A DNA stretch of 64,000 nucleotides from Tolypeutes matacus (GCA_026826555.1 JAKSZT010054568.1:8399318-8463317), one strand, 5' to 3'; counted from the stretch's first letter, positions 34,560 through 46,401 are shown. Notes: generated by a model not told the origin, from the sequence alone. Made by a program: numbers and translations.

Positions 34560-35794
34560 GAGCAACACACAGACCGTCCACAGCTGGTGTTTTCCACACC
34601 CCCCGGCACTTCATTTCATTCTGGGCTCCAAAATGTGGAAGGAGGGCAACTCCCGAGAAACGGATCCCCCCAGCCCCTCGCGCGGGCAGCACCCCCGGCC
34701 CATCACGGCCACCAGCGCCCGAGGGGGCCTGCTCAGCGATCCGGGGTTTGACCTTGCAAGGACCCTTCTTCCAGTTTCTGGGCAGGGAACCCATCGTAAT
34801 CCCGAAGGACCTGCTCTCCAGCGAGGAGCCCTACGGAACACATCTGGGCCGGCGGCTCTCCACCGCGCGGTCCACAGAGCGAACACGCACGCCACCGGGG
34901 CGGCCGGGGCAGCGGCTCCGCGCCTTTCCCAGCAGCGCGGGCACCGCGCGGGAGCCCACCTCCCGGCTTTCCTCTGCCCATGCACCATCGTGATGAAAAA
35001 ACAGAAAGGCCAGGGCTCGGCTCGCTTCTGGATGGCAGGAGGGCAGCGCGCTGCGCCTGGCTCGGCGCATTCGGAGCGCCAGCGGCCCGCGGGGAACTCG
35101 CCCTGGGTCCCACAGCACCTCGGCCATCCCGCTTCACTCGGCAAAGCCCTCTGCCGCTCCTCCCGCGCGCCAGCCCCACGGGTGGCAGGCGGGGACTTAC
35201 TGCCGCCGCTCAAGAGTTTTAGCAGCAACCGGGAAACTTCCCAGCCGTCAATTAGCTCCTCAGACCCGTGCGAGGAAATCCGCCTGAGTCTAGACTCGCT
35301 GCAACAGCACCCAGGCTCCCTTCCTAAACCCAGCTGCAGACCAGCCCCAGCCACCCCGCGCACACACTGCCCCCTTCCCCCCCCCACCTTCTTCCATCCC
35401 CACCGCCAGCGCGGGCCAAAGTAACTGGCACCGTGCACGGACACGCATCTGGGCAAAGCAAAGTCTGTGCCAGCGGCCGCGGCGTCTCTCCCGCAGCTGG
35501 CCGCGCTGCACATGCCGAAATGCAACGCACACTGCATTTGCCACTTACAGTCACAGCGCTGCGCACGGTCACTCGACGCAAATGGCAGAGCTCGGCAGTC
35601 CTTCTTCTCACAAAATAGGTGCTGAACTCCGGCGAGCGGTGAAGCCGCCTGGCGCGTGGCTCCCTCGCGCTGCCCTCGCCGCGGAGCTCGCTGCTGCCCG
35701 AAGCCGTCCCCGCTCGCGCCCGGCCAGCCCCGCGCCGCCGCCGCACGCCCCGCTCAGTCTGCTGCGGATCGGGAATCCCGTGGACAGCCCGGGG

Positions 35795-35920
35795 CCGGGC
35801 CGAGTGCGCAGGCGCGCCCCCACCCCTCTCCCCGCCTCCCGCCTCCCGCGGCTCCGCCACCGCAGCCCCGAGCTCGCGCGCCGGGGACCGACAGCCGCCG
35901 GCAGGGCGCATGCTCAGTCG
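35795..35920. promoter_or_regulatory. Pair of NRF1-type sites in the CpG island
   Basis: TGCGCAGGCGCG (35,805-35,816) fits the NRF1 consensus YGCGCAYGCGCR with one deviation. The second site, centred on GCGCATGC (35,906-35,913), fits the half-site plus core. Paired NRF1 sites 90 bp apart are common near start sites of TATA-less promoters. Occupancy cannot be judged from sequence. Confidence 0.55.
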
Positions 35921-36272
35921 GAGGGGCGCGGGGGGGCGCGCGGGGGTTCCCGCAGCCCCAGATGTTGGCAGAAACGCGGCTGGAAGGGGGAGAGGAGCGG
36001 GGCGCTGGCTGCGGGCGCCCCGGGCACCTGGAGGCGCGCGGGGCGGCGGCGGCGGCCGAGGGAGGCGGGGGCGCGGGGCCTGCTTTGCCCGCAGCTCTCG
36101 GGCCTGGCCGACCCCGCTCCGCCCTCGGTGGGCCGGGAAGGTGCCGGCGCCAGGACGGCAGCTCGGCGCTTCGGAGGAGGCCTGGGGGACCGGGGACCAG
36201 GGTCGTTGAGGCGCGGGGCTGAGGCGGGGAGCCGGGGTCCCGCGCGGGAGAAGTGTGTGTTGAAGGGCCCCG

Positions 36273-36356
36273 GGTGACCTTGGTCAAGTCACGCAAACCA
36301 TCCGCAAAGGTTTCATGATAAGCGCCTCCTGCATGCGCCCAGTAAACGCTAGGGAA
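36273..36356 (+). mobile_element. Diverged MIR fragment in the CpG island
   Basis: 'gtgaccttggtcaagtcacg' and 'gcccagtaaacgctaggg' match the MIR core and 3' segment ('gtgaccttgggcaagtcact...agtaagcgctcaataaa'). Only part of the family is aligned and the middle is poor. Confidence 0.45.
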
Positions 36357-37600
36357 TGCGCCGCGGCGGGAGGGCCTGGTCCACGCGCGAGCCCCGGCTG
36401 GAGGCTGGGACAGGGGGGTCTCCCCGAGGGTCCCGTGTCTGAACGACGCCCACGCGGGCCGCCAAAGCCCAGAGGCCCTGGCGGGGAGGAGCGCCCAGTA
36501 AACGTGTGCCCGCCGCCCTCCCGGGAGCCAGGGGGCGTTCCCAGGGGCTCCCCGCCTGCGCGGCTCCCCACGGGTGGCGCAGCTGCGCCCGTGCAACACT
36601 GGCCCCGCGCCAGGCCTGCCCTGCACTGCTCTAGGCGCTGGGGATGCGGGCGGTGGCGCCCCCGGGGCTTGCACTTTGGGCCGGGGAGGGAAGTCCTGCG
36701 CACCCCGGGAGGAAGGACGTCCATCCCCTGGGAAGGTGACAGTGTGCAGAGCGCCTCCGCGCCACGCACGGCCACGTCCGTCAGGCGGCAGCCAACCCTT
36801 CGGCGTTGGGGACACCAACAGCGGCTCCAGCGGCACACGGGGCTCCCCGCCGCCCGCCACCCCACCCCCCCGAGGGGGAGACCCCAGCCGGGAGCCAAGT
36901 CCGGGCCACCGAAGCGGAAGCCTGGAGAGGCCCGCTCGACGCGGCCCCGCCCGCGAGGGCTGCGGCCCGGCCTCGGGCGGCGACACCTCAGGCGCGGCCT
37001 CGCAGTCAGGCCCCGAGGCGGCAACGTGCTGGCAGGGGCCGGGGGCCGCGCGCAGGCAGGGTGCGGGGTACAGGGCCCTTGCGGGCCTTCCCGGCGGGGC
37101 TCCCCCGCGGGGCTCGGCGACTCGGGAAACGCGGAGCGCGGGGTGGCGCTGCGACCGGGCACGTCCCGGCGGCGCTCGGGGGCAGCTCAGCGCTCGCGGC
37201 CGCAGGGCGCACTGCGCTGCGGGGCTCCCCGCACTGCCCGGGGCCTCCGGCTGCGGCTCCCGGGATGGCGGGGGGTGGGCGCAGGCACCCGTGGGCCCTG
37301 GACAGGCACCGTCTGTTGGCTCTGGGGCCCCCCTGCAAGGCTCCCGAGGTCACTTCCCGTCTCTTACGGACTCCCCCACAAAGGCCCTGCGCGCGCTGCT
37401 CTCGGGGTTTCCTCTCGAGAACAGCCTGCCCCCGCCATCGGCAGCACCCGAGGGTCGCCACGCCACTTGTCCTATTCCGAGAGCCCTGCCTGGTGCTGGA
37501 GCCCTGGAGGTCGCTTCCAGGGCAGTGCTCGGTTTGAGACAACTTGCTTTCAACTTGTGCTGAGGCACATCCGCCCGCGGGTGCTTTGAACCGTCCTGGG

Positions 37601-38455
37601 TTTGGGGGAGCCTTGACTTAGCTGCCTGCGCCTTGCCCAGTTGGGCAGGCAGATGTATGCGTATTTGAAAGTTCGTAGTTTCCATTGCACCAGAGCGTTG
37701 TATGGAGCCTTTAATGCGATATCTTGATTTTCACTCTCTAGCTATTATGTAGCTTTTTACGCCTTCATCTTTTTTGTTGCATTGTGTGTGTGTGTTTGCT
37801 TTGCTTTTTAGGGGCGCAGTGCCACAGGGAGCGGATTGTTTGCTTCCTCTGAGTTCTGGAGAGAGCCCTCACTTGCCCAGAAACACTGAACAGGCATTTT
37901 CCTTTCCTCAGTTGCAAATTCGGTTCTTGACGCCTGATTCTAGCCTTACTTCACCTCACTCTTCCCCAGAGTCAAACAAACAAAATTAAATCAAACCAAG
38001 AATACCTTTTAAAGTTGTACACAACTCCATTTACTGTTCTCACTATCTTCAAATGTGGTACGGAGGACAAACTTGAGAATCACATTAAAAATGCGAAGTG
38101 CCAGCAGTAGAACAGGTCTGAGCTTGTAGTCCTGTGAGCCCATTGTAATTTTATTTATTGGAAATGCTTGTGTATGAAATATGAGTGAAGAAGGGTAGAA
38201 CTGAGGGCATGAGGGCATTTAGGAAACTGGAAGAAAAATCAAGTGTTTGAAAGTCATCATTGGAAAATGAAAAGAGATGGGATTTGGAAAACGGATTGAT
38301 ACTCATTTAAATTCATAAAGAATTATGATAGCAATTTTCTTGTGTAGTTAAAGTGCCAGTGTTCCAGAAAAGCTAAGGTTGTTATTCCTTACACAGGAGA
38401 AGCATTATGTAAGATGATTATGTTTATCCTGCTTTTTTATCCTATTTTTAAAATG
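37601..38455. other. Single-copy right flank of the CpG island
   Basis: Composition falls from GC-rich to AT-rich within a few hundred bases. A (GT)n of about 12 bp lies at 37,783-37,794. No repeat family or exon recognised. Confidence 0.35.
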
Positions 38456-38839
38456 TGTGGTGTACAAAGGCTGCCTCAAAGTACCACAAACTAGGTGGTT
38501 TAAAACTACAGAAATGCATTGTCTCCCAGTTCTGGGGCCCAGAAGTCTGGAATCTGTTGAGGGGAATCCTGCCTGGCTTCTGCCTAGCTTCGGGTGGTTT
38601 GCTGGTCCTTGGGCCTCAGTCTCCGTCTCAGAGGTCACGGGCAGTCTCCCCTGGTCTGTGTCCGTTTCACCCCTTCTTACAAGGACAGGGGTCATATTGG
38701 ATTAGGGCCCACCCCCAGCTTGGCCTGATCTTAACTAATCATGGCTTCAAAAATCCTATTTCCAAATAAAGTCACGGTCGTAGAACTGGGGTTAGGGCTT
38801 GAACATACCTTTCTTGGGGACACAACTCAACATATAACA
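38456..38839 (-). mobile_element. MLT1-type MaLR LTR, reverse orientation
   Basis: Reverse-complement MLT1 landmarks appear in order: 'aaagtaccacaaactaggtg', 'gtctcccagttctggggccc', 'agaagtctggaatctgttga', 'cttcttacaaggacaggggt', 'tattggattagggcccaccc', 'cctatttccaaataaagtca', 'gcttgaacatacctttcttg' and 'gacacaactcaacatataac'. The length (384 bp) fits a nearly complete LTR. No internal region is attached, so it is a solo LTR of an ERVL-MaLR. Confidence 0.85.
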
Positions 38840-39449
38840 TGGGTAGATGGAGCGAATAAAATGACTTCCCTAAGGCCCAGCAGGATGTCTCCTAGAATAC
38901 AACCGTGAAGCACTTGTTCTGGTACGTAAAGTGATTCACGGTTTATGTTTGTACTCTCCTGCGTGTGCTTCTAAAACAAGTGGGAAAAGGCAAGATCATG
39001 AAGTTGTGATTCCCACGCAGTTAGAGCGGGAGTTTCATGCCTGTCATACAGAGGAGGAGGTAAAAGTCCTCGTTTTACTGGACCAGTTTGTTTTTTCTCC
39101 GTGTCCACCCCTGGTTTATCTCTGTAATCCATGACTAAATTCAGTTGGAAAGATGGCTCTCTAACTGTGGTTACCAGTTTCCCTTAAAATTTGAACAATC
39201 CACAACGTAGATGTTTCTTAATTCCCTGTGGAATGAATCATTGTCAAAGCATTGAGTTTCCTGGAAGTTTGTTGGAGCCTCAGAAACGGTCATAGCCAGT
39301 GAAAGTGGTCTGCAGCCTGAAGAAGAGAAAATGCTGTATCTGTTCTCTCTTCTGCATTTGGGCCTAATCTCTGGACATGACAGTGCTCCTAAGCTGAAGA
39401 AAGGATGGCAGCAGCGTTGGACTACATGTACGTGACCCCTATTTCTTCT
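38840..39449. other. Single-copy DNA, nothing recognised
   Basis: Balanced sequence; a minus-strand open frame of 115 codons at 39,171-39,518 runs into the neighbouring SINE and has no domain. Confidence 0.35.
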
Positions 39450-39460
39450 CTTCATTGACT

Positions 39461-39686
39461 TTTTTTTTTTTAAAGATTTACTTATCCCCCCCTTGCTGCT
39501 TGTGCTTGCTGTGTCCATTTTTGTTTTCCATTTTTCTGTGTCTGCTTGTCTCCCTTTGTTGGGTCATTTTGCTGCGTCAGCTTGCGACCAGGGCTGGCTC
39601 GCCTTCACCAGGAGGCCCCGGGAATCGAACCCAGGGCCTCCAATATGGTAAACGGGAGCCCAGCCACTTGAGCCACAGCCGCCTCC
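39461..39686 (-). mobile_element. DAS-type SINE, reverse orientation
   Basis: Starts (right end) from 'gaggcggctgtggctcaagt' on the minus strand, with B box 'gggttcgattcccgg' and a poly(A) seen here as a T-run at 39,461-39,471. Flanked by an 11-bp duplication CTTCATTGACT (39,450-39,460) and CTTCAGTGACT (39,687-39,697), one mismatch. It is a shortened member of the long form: the GC-rich middle is partly missing. Confidence 0.9.
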
Positions 39687-39697
39687 CTTCAGTGACT

Positions 39698-40149
39698 CTT
39701 TAGCTATCCTTACTGCCAGGCTGCACTGCTTTTTTGTTATGAGAGTTGCCACTGCAGATCAATTCTTGGGCCCGCTTTCTGGGCCGGCTGTACTTTGGAG
39801 ACTGTCTGATCCAGGAGCATCGTCAAAGGCCCGTTCTGGCCTAAAGCAGAACTGACTGACTTGGTTCTCCTTCCAAAGTCCGTTTTCCTTAATCTGGTTC
39901 CTTTGAATTTTTGGTGAAACTCTCAAAGCCAGCAGAGAATCTTAGCATGAAATGTAAGGGAAAATAAAAATCGTGAATTCTACATCCCCTCTGGAGACCA
40001 ACAACAACAAAAATCCACACCCTTTTATCAAGAGTTTCACAATTGGGTTTATAGTTTTGAACTTTGATTGCTTTTTCAAGAATGTAGGTTCAGTACCAGT
40101 ACCATAGTCTCTAGGTGAGTGGACTGTACTGACCTTTTTGTGTTTTTTT
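39698..40149. other. Single-copy DNA, nothing recognised
   Basis: No confident repeat or exon. Confidence 0.35.
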
Positions 40150-40598
40150 AAACTTTATTTTGTACATTTAATAATTGAAAATACAAACAATTAAAAAATA
40201 AAAAGAAAACACAGTTGAATAAAAACATACATTTCTCAATTAAATGTACTGGATACATATAAATGTTTTTTTGAACCATTCAATACATTATACAATATAT
40301 CTGGTTCACAGTGACACAATCATACAGTATTTTTCCTTTTGTATCTGGCTCACTTCGCTCAACATAATGTCCTCCAGGTTCATCCATGTTGTTATATGCT
40401 TCATAACTTCATTTTCTCTTACAGCTGCATAATATTCCATCGTGTGAATACACCACCGTTTGTTTATCCATTCAGTGGTTGATGGGCACCTGGGTTGTTT
40501 CCAAATTTGGCTATCGTGAATAATGCTGCTATGAACATAGGTGTGCAGATGTCTGTTCATGTCACTGCTCTCAGTTCTTCTGGGTATACTGACTTTCA
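40150..40598 (-). mobile_element. L1 3'-UTR fragment, reverse orientation
   Basis: Reads as the reversed L1 3' region: 'tatctggctcacttcgctca', 'acataatgtcctccaggttc', 'atccatgttgttatatgctt', 'taatattccatcgtgtgaat', 'tttatccattcagtggttga' and 'gaataatgctgctatgaaca'. It stops before ORF2, so the copy is 5' truncated. The well-preserved wording suggests that it is a relatively young L1. Confidence 0.85.
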
Positions 40599-40669
40599 AA
40601 AGGAAAAAAAAAATGCCCCAGCAAATAAAGGTCATTATTAGTAGATTTTGGGTGAACTTCTTTTGATGT

Positions 40670-40840
40670 CATTCATTGTTCATTCATCAAGCATCTATTA
40701 AGCTCCTTTAGTCCAGGTAGTATACTGAGCACTATATATACAATAGTCAATTTCACAACTTTATTTACCTGAGATGTGTATTTATTATAACCCATTTTGC
40801 AAATGAGGAGGAAACTGAGGCAAAGCATGTATTGTCTCCA
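40670..40840 (-). mobile_element. MIR SINE, reverse orientation
   Basis: 'catcaagcatctattaagct', 'agtatactgagcactatata', 'ttataacccattttgcaaat' and 'gaggaggaaactgaggcaaa' match the reversed MIR. Confidence 0.7.
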
Positions 40841-40914
40841 AATGCTACAAAGTGCCTTTTCAGTCCTCTCCGATTTTTCCCTCTTCTTCACACCACTTCA
40901 ATTAATATACATAT

Positions 40915-40995
40915 TTTTAAGAGGGACTTGGGATTGAACCCAGGCCCTCATACATGGGAAGCAGGCACACAACCACTGAGCGACATCTGCTCCCC
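40915..40995 (-). mobile_element. DAS-type SINE (short form), reverse orientation
   Basis: On the minus strand: 'ggggagcagatgtcgctcag', 'tggttgtgtgcctgcttccc', B box 'gggttcaatcccaag'. The A-tail is nearly absent (only 'ttaaaaat' beyond the body), so the 3' end may be eroded. Confidence 0.85.
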
Positions 40996-41099
40996 TCAAT
41001 ATTTTGATTATAGCTCTATAAAGTACTGCTTTCTTATCAGACTAACATACCTATGTAAGATAAATCTTCTGAATACTTCAATAATCTTTTTTCCTTCAA

Positions 41100-42115
41100 T
41101 AGTCTCCTATTTCCTACTGAGAAAAATGCAAATCCCAAATCCCTTCCTCATTATTCAGAATCTTCCACCCTGTGGTCTAGACTGCACATTGCCTGCCTAA
41201 CCACAGAACAGTCAGTGTTATTTGGGAAGGCAGCACACCCAGAAAAAAGTGCATTTCTCAGCATTCCTGCTTGTTCATCTACCGCCTGATGGAGGGAAGG
41301 AACAGGGATCACTCCGTTTTTAGTGAGCTTACCATTTTCCTCCTCTGAGTTCATTTTATCACCCTAAAGAGAAGGGTTCAAGAAGAGTGCCGATTGATGA
41401 TCTTGAGCCCAGACTTTTCTCTCGCTCTCCCATTTCTTACACCCACCTGCAGAACATCTTCACACGAATCTCTCAGAGACACCTCCAAAAAAGTGACCTC
41501 CCTTCACCTCCCCTCCACCCATCTGCTCTGCCCTCCTGTGCTCCCTACAACTCTAAGGGCACCCACTGCCAGCCAAGTCTTCTAAACCAGAGCTTGAGTG
41601 TCATCTGCAGCAACTCCCTCTTTCCCATTCCCCAACAAATCATTAATCCCGTGAATTCTGCCTTCTGAATGTCTCCCAACCACCCCTTGCTGCCACTGCT
41701 TGAGTTCAGGCCAACACCCCACCCTGGCATTGCTCTTTCTCATTACTATAATTGTTGCAAAAACCCAGATAAAAACACATCCCTCCCTTGAATAAACACT
41801 CTGGTATTTGCTCACTTTAAACCATCAAAATTAACGTGCTGTGTAAGGCAGCCTACAAGACGCTTCCTTTTCTGGCCCTGGCCTGCCCCTCCAGCCCCAT
41901 CTCCTGCCGCGTGGATTTTGTGGCCTCGGCTCCAGCTGTACTGCGGTACCCGGAGCTCCTCAAGCCTGAAAAGCTGGTCTACTTCCCGGCACTTCTGCAT
42001 ATGCTCTTTCTCTAGTCTTGGGAAACTCTTCTTTCCCTTGTCTTGCCTGGAGAACTCCTACTAATCCTTCAAGTTCAGCTGAAATATTATCTTCTTGTGG
42101 AAGAGTTCTCTTTAG
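41100..42115 (+). mobile_element. L2 LINE, long diverged copy
   Basis: The right half is clear: 'ttgctcactttaaaccatca', 'gtaaggcagcctacaagacg', 'ttctggccctggcctgcccc', 'tccagccccatctcctgccg', 'gcatatgctctttctctagt', 'aactcctactaatccttcaa' and 'gttcagctgaaatattatct'. The left half (41,100-41,640) is pyrimidine-rich and only weakly L2-like, so it may be a second fragment or unrelated. Small open frames inside are incidental. Confidence 0.65.
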
Positions 42116-44091
42116 CACATAGCACACAGTTGACAAGGTTGTTGTGGGAATTAACGGAGACAGTGCATATGGAAATACTTCCCAAACTCTGAAGCTCTGT
42201 TCAAACATGAGCCATCACGAAATGACAGTCCTATCTGTAATTAAAAGTAAAGGCTACGTTCTCTGTTTTTAATTTCAAAAGGCAAAATGAGATGTGTCAT
42301 TGATGTAAGAAAACTTAAATTGTACTGACTAATGTGTGGCCTTTGGATTTAGAGTTCCTAACTTGATATAAAGAATTTTATAAGTTTTTCCCATGAATGT
42401 CTTCCACCTGGATTAAATTACTATCACACATTGAATTATTGTTACACAATTCATCCCCATGGCAAAGTATGTGAAAGCATTGAGAAATAGATTATTTTCA
42501 ATGGCTTTTAATCTATCATTCTTGTTTGTTTTTCTGAACGTTAGGTATACATTGTAAACTCAGAACTATAATAAAATACCTTGTAATTTATAGCTTTTCA
42601 ATGAATTCATGATCTCAATCCTTATATTATGTGATCCCAAGACATATCATTATCCTCATTTTACAGAGGAGACTATTAACTCAGATTATTAACTCCTTAG
42701 GCCAAATTGTAATACTTTCTAGAAGTTATGTGGCTATAAGTGATGAAATTAGGTACAATTCAGTAATCCATTTCTAGTTTTCCAGTCACCACTACTCTCT
42801 GATGCGGACAAAATGCTCCACTAGTTTCCATATACTCCCAGCTCCTGCTTCTTGCTGGGCATGACAAGAACCTGCAGGAGTAGATTATAATTTAGGGAAA
42901 AGGTGATTACTGTTACTTAGTCTAATAGAGAAAAAACAAAAAGTTTGGCTCACTTTGTTTCACTTGATTAGGAAACCAGTGTACATTAAAAACACAAAAC
43001 AAAATTCCATTAAGAGTTCATAGTCAAAGCCTAGGAAAATTTGCATTAAAACCACAAATTTTACACTTATTCATGTATTTTTATTTGTACATTTTTGTCC
43101 CCAAATTCAGATGCCTTAAAAAACCTGCTTTTTTTTTTCAGATTGCCGGAAACACACAATTTTTGGTAGATGTTGCTATTAAACCCATAGTAGAATTTTT
43201 AAGGCAATCCACTGATATGTGGTGATAGAGATGCAGTTCACTGTGTAAATTCAGGCTGATTTAGTGTATATTGGAGTTCAATGAAAGAAACAAGATTAAA
43301 ATAGAACCAACAAAAGATCACTTATAATGAGAACAGCTTCAGTTTTATCTTTTTTATATAATCAGAATTTCCATGTATTATTTTGTTTGGAAAAAAGATA
43401 TCACTACGAATTCTTTTTTAAATCACTGGGGGCCTAGATGGGGCATAACAAGACAAAAAGAACTGGAAGAAAAATTTTTATAATCATATCAAATGTAATA
43501 AGGACTTGAACCAGAAGAGTAGCAATGGAAATGGAAAGAATATGAATTTGATGTTGTTGGGGTAGTATGAACAGATTTTCTTACTTGGTTATGTATGCAG
43601 GGGGATGTAAAGTAAAACACAATTGTAAGTTTTGGAATGGGGTCTCTGGGACAATAGTATCGGTTTTAATAGAAACAGACATGCAAATTTGAGGAAAAGG
43701 AAGGAAAATTGATGAGCTTAACTTCTGGGCATGTTTATTGCATCTGAAAGGCTCTTGGCACATCCAGGAGAAGTCCAGCAGACATCAAGAAAGTGCAGGT
43801 CTGAGACTTTGGTGAGCGGCCTGCCTCTAGAGATACTAAACTAGTAGCTATTTTTACCTAATGGTTGAGGCTGTGGGAATATATATGATTGATGAGGGAT
43901 GAGTAAGAAAGAGAAGGGACAAGAAGGCTGTAACTTCAGGAATCATCTACGTGTAAGGAAAAGAATTTGGAAGAGTTGATTGTGCTCTTGTTATTCTCCT
44001 TAGATATTTTTTTGCAAGCTCCTAGACAGTAATGACCGTTTTATTCATTTTAATATCTTCTAGTAGCACTTAGCATTTTGTCCTTAAAAAT
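42116..44091. other. AT-rich single-copy DNA
   Basis: Almost 2 kb without a recognised mobile element or exon; a weak MIR-like patch is possible near 42,640-42,760. No open frame exceeds 82 codons. Confidence 0.4.
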
Positions 44092-44101
44092 GTATGTGGG
44101 A

Positions 44102-44281
44102 GGGAAGCAGATGTGGATCAAGCAGTTGGGTGCCTGCCTACCAGATGGGATGTCCTGGGTTCAGTTCCCGGTGCATCTTGAAAAAAATAATAATAAAAAG
44201 AAGACGAGCGCCCAGAGAACAGACAGTGAGCACAAAAAGCACAAATCTTTTTTTAAAAAAGTGTGACCGTTAAAAAAACAA
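44102..44281 (+). mobile_element. DAS-type SINE (internally deleted long form)
   Basis: 'gggaagcagatgtggatcaa' with B box 'gggttcagttcccgg' leads into a tail 'cagacagtgagcacaaaaag' and 'caaatctttttttaaaaaa' typical of the long form, the GC-rich middle being deleted. A 10-bp duplication GTATGTGGGA flanks it (44,092-44,101 and 44,282-44,291), perfect in both copies. Confidence 0.9.
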
Positions 44282-44529
44282 GTATGTGGGATTAAAATAA
44301 TGATTGTCAAGGGTTTGTATGTGCATCTAACACAGGTATTAGCTATGTGGTCCATAGTTAATAATTAGGATAATAATTTCAGATGTATGCATGCTGGTTG
44401 AATTGTTTTAGAAAATATCAATATGTAATTAAATAATAATTTTCATGTTTGGGATCTGTAGTAATACTTTTAGAGGAATATGCCTAGCGCATAAACCAAC
44501 ACCTTCCTTGCCTCTCCCTGCAAGTCTAC
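44282..44529. other. AT-rich spacer
   Basis: No recognised repeat or exon. Confidence 0.3.
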
Positions 44530-44967
44530 TGTATTAGTTTCCCAGCTGCTAAAACAAATACCATACAATGGGTTGGCTTAACAATAGGAATTTATTGGCT
44601 CACAGTTTCAGAGGCTAGAAGGCTAACTTCCTCCCAGCATCAATATCTCCTGCCTATCCAGCAATCTTTGGGGTTTCTTGGCTTTTCTATCACATGTAAT
44701 TCATGTGGAAGTGTCTTCTCCTTTCTTTTAGGTTCTGTTGACATCCAGCTTCTTGCTTCTCCTGTGGCTTCCTCTTCTGTGTCTAATATCCTTTGCTTAT
44801 AAAGATTTCAGCCATATTGGATTAAGGCCCATCCTCATTCAATTTGGCCACTCCTTATCTAATAACATATTCACAGGTCCTATTTACAAATGGGTTCACG
44901 AACCCACAGAACCAGGGGTTGAGACCTGAACATGGTTTTTGTTGTGAACTTGATTCAGTCCCCGACA
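44530..44967 (-). repeat. Left LTR (3' LTR of the MaLR)
   Basis: Starts TGTATTAGTTTCCCAG. The reverse strand carries the AATAAA polyadenylation signal ('caataaattccta'). Near-identical segments occur in the right LTR, for example 'cttcagccatattggg' type text and 'ggcttaacaataggaattta' versus 'ggcttaaacaatggaaattt'. Visible divergence between the two LTRs indicates an old insertion. Confidence 0.8.
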
Positions 44968-46401
44968 GTCTGCCCTCAACCCCAAGAAGGCAGGATCTTC
45001 CCACATGCAAAATACATTAATTCTATCACAATATCATTAAGTCTTTCAGTAACAATTCTAAATACAAAATCTCATAAAAATCAGTTATGGGTATGGTCCA
45101 TCCTGGGGCAAAATTTATGTACCTGATGGACCTGCGAAACTTAGAAAATAAGTTATCTGCTTCCAATAAACATTGAACAGACATATGATAGACATTTCCA
45201 TTCCAGAGGGAGAAATTGGAAAGAAAACGTGGGTCACCAGTTCCAAACAAGTCTGAAACCCAGCAGAGCAAACTCCGTTAGATTCCAAGGTCTGAGAGTC
45301 ATCTTTGTTTTATCCTCTGGACCTCATGAAGCAGCAGCCCCACTCCTTCGAAGTACTTGCACAGTGGCCAAGCTCTCCCAGATTGCTGGGGTGAAGGCCC
45401 CACGACTATGAGCACTGGAATAGCGGCCAGGTTCTCCATGAATGCTGGGGCACAGTTCCACCATCTCTGAGCATTGGGGTGGTGGCACATCCCTGAACAA
45501 TGGGGCACAAGGGACAGCCATCCTCTCCAAGTGAAGGTGGACCTGCCCTTCCCATGCACATGGGAGATGTCTTCGGTCCAGACCTAGGCTTCTGGTTCTG
45601 TCCATTAAGTCATTCTTCCTTCAATTTGTTCCTTCTCTGTCTCTTTCAGTCCTGGCTGAAATTTGCTCATACAAATTTTGCAAAAACCTTGTCAGCTTTG
45701 TGTGCAGTTCAAGTGAATCCAAACCATCAGACAATAGAACTTTTCAAAGATCCTTTCTAGATAACTGCATTTCCAGTCTGACTTCCTCTGGCATGCCTGA
45801 CGGATCCATATTCAGACACCACCTCTTTAGCAAAGGATTGTTCAGTTGAACCCTTACATGGGGCCCTGTTCTCTGGAGACTCACTTCCCAAAGCTCAAGA
45901 AGGTTCTGATAGAGCTGCATCTGGCCCTAGTCTCAGAGCACACTATCTGAATAGGCCAAGAGTTTTCTAAATTATTAATTGCTGATTTCCTTGTGCTTAG
46001 CAGTTCACTCCTCAATTTATCTCTTTCCTCTCTCATTTCACTATGAGCTGCAAGGAGAAACCAGGATGCTCCTTCCACACTTAGCTTGGAAATCTTCTCT
46101 CCTAAATATCCAAGTTTATCACTTTTAAGTTCTGCCTTCCATCCAACATCAGGACCCAATTTTGTCAAGTTCTCTGCTACTTTATGACAAGAATCACCTT
46201 TCCTCCAATTTCCAATAACACATTCATCATTTCCTTCAAAGGCCTCTTGGAAGTAACTTTACCATTCATATTTCTATCAACAGTCTCTTCAAAGCTGTCT
46301 CGGTTTTTCTATCAAGCACCCCACAATTCTTCCAGCTCTAAAGCCATTTCTACATTTTCAGGTTTTGCAATAACTGTACCCCACTTTTCATGACCAAACA
46401 C

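Larger units (their letters stand above)
34560..37600. promoter_or_regulatory. CpG island, probable promoter
   Basis: About 3 kb very rich in G+C with dense CpG, densest from about 35,600 to 37,330; everything around is CpG-poor. It contains two NRF1-type sites, TGCGCAGGCGCG at 35,805-35,816 and GGGCGCATGCTC around 35,904-35,915, and many GC boxes, but no clear TATA box. Such islands are usually TATA-less and often bidirectional promoters. Two minus-strand donor-like GTAAGT motifs lie at 35,195-35,200 and 35,543-35,548, so a minus-strand first exon is possible. Diverged MIR-like pieces seem embedded at 36,273-36,356 and 36,607-36,650. Long open frames in almost every phase (up to 424 codons) are expected from GC content and are not called as genes. 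The gene served is unknown. Confidence 0.8.

Noticed and set aside
34555..37589. Open frames of 178 to 424 codons on both strands within 34.5-37.6 kb
   Set aside because: They occur in nearly every phase at once, are rich in Pro, Arg, Gly and Ala, have no recognised domain, and are explained by CpG-island composition.
44968..46401. Viral gag-like gene in the MaLR internal region
   Set aside because: The longest frames are about 95 codons, in both orientations, with no recognisable viral domain; MaLR internals are normally non-coding.
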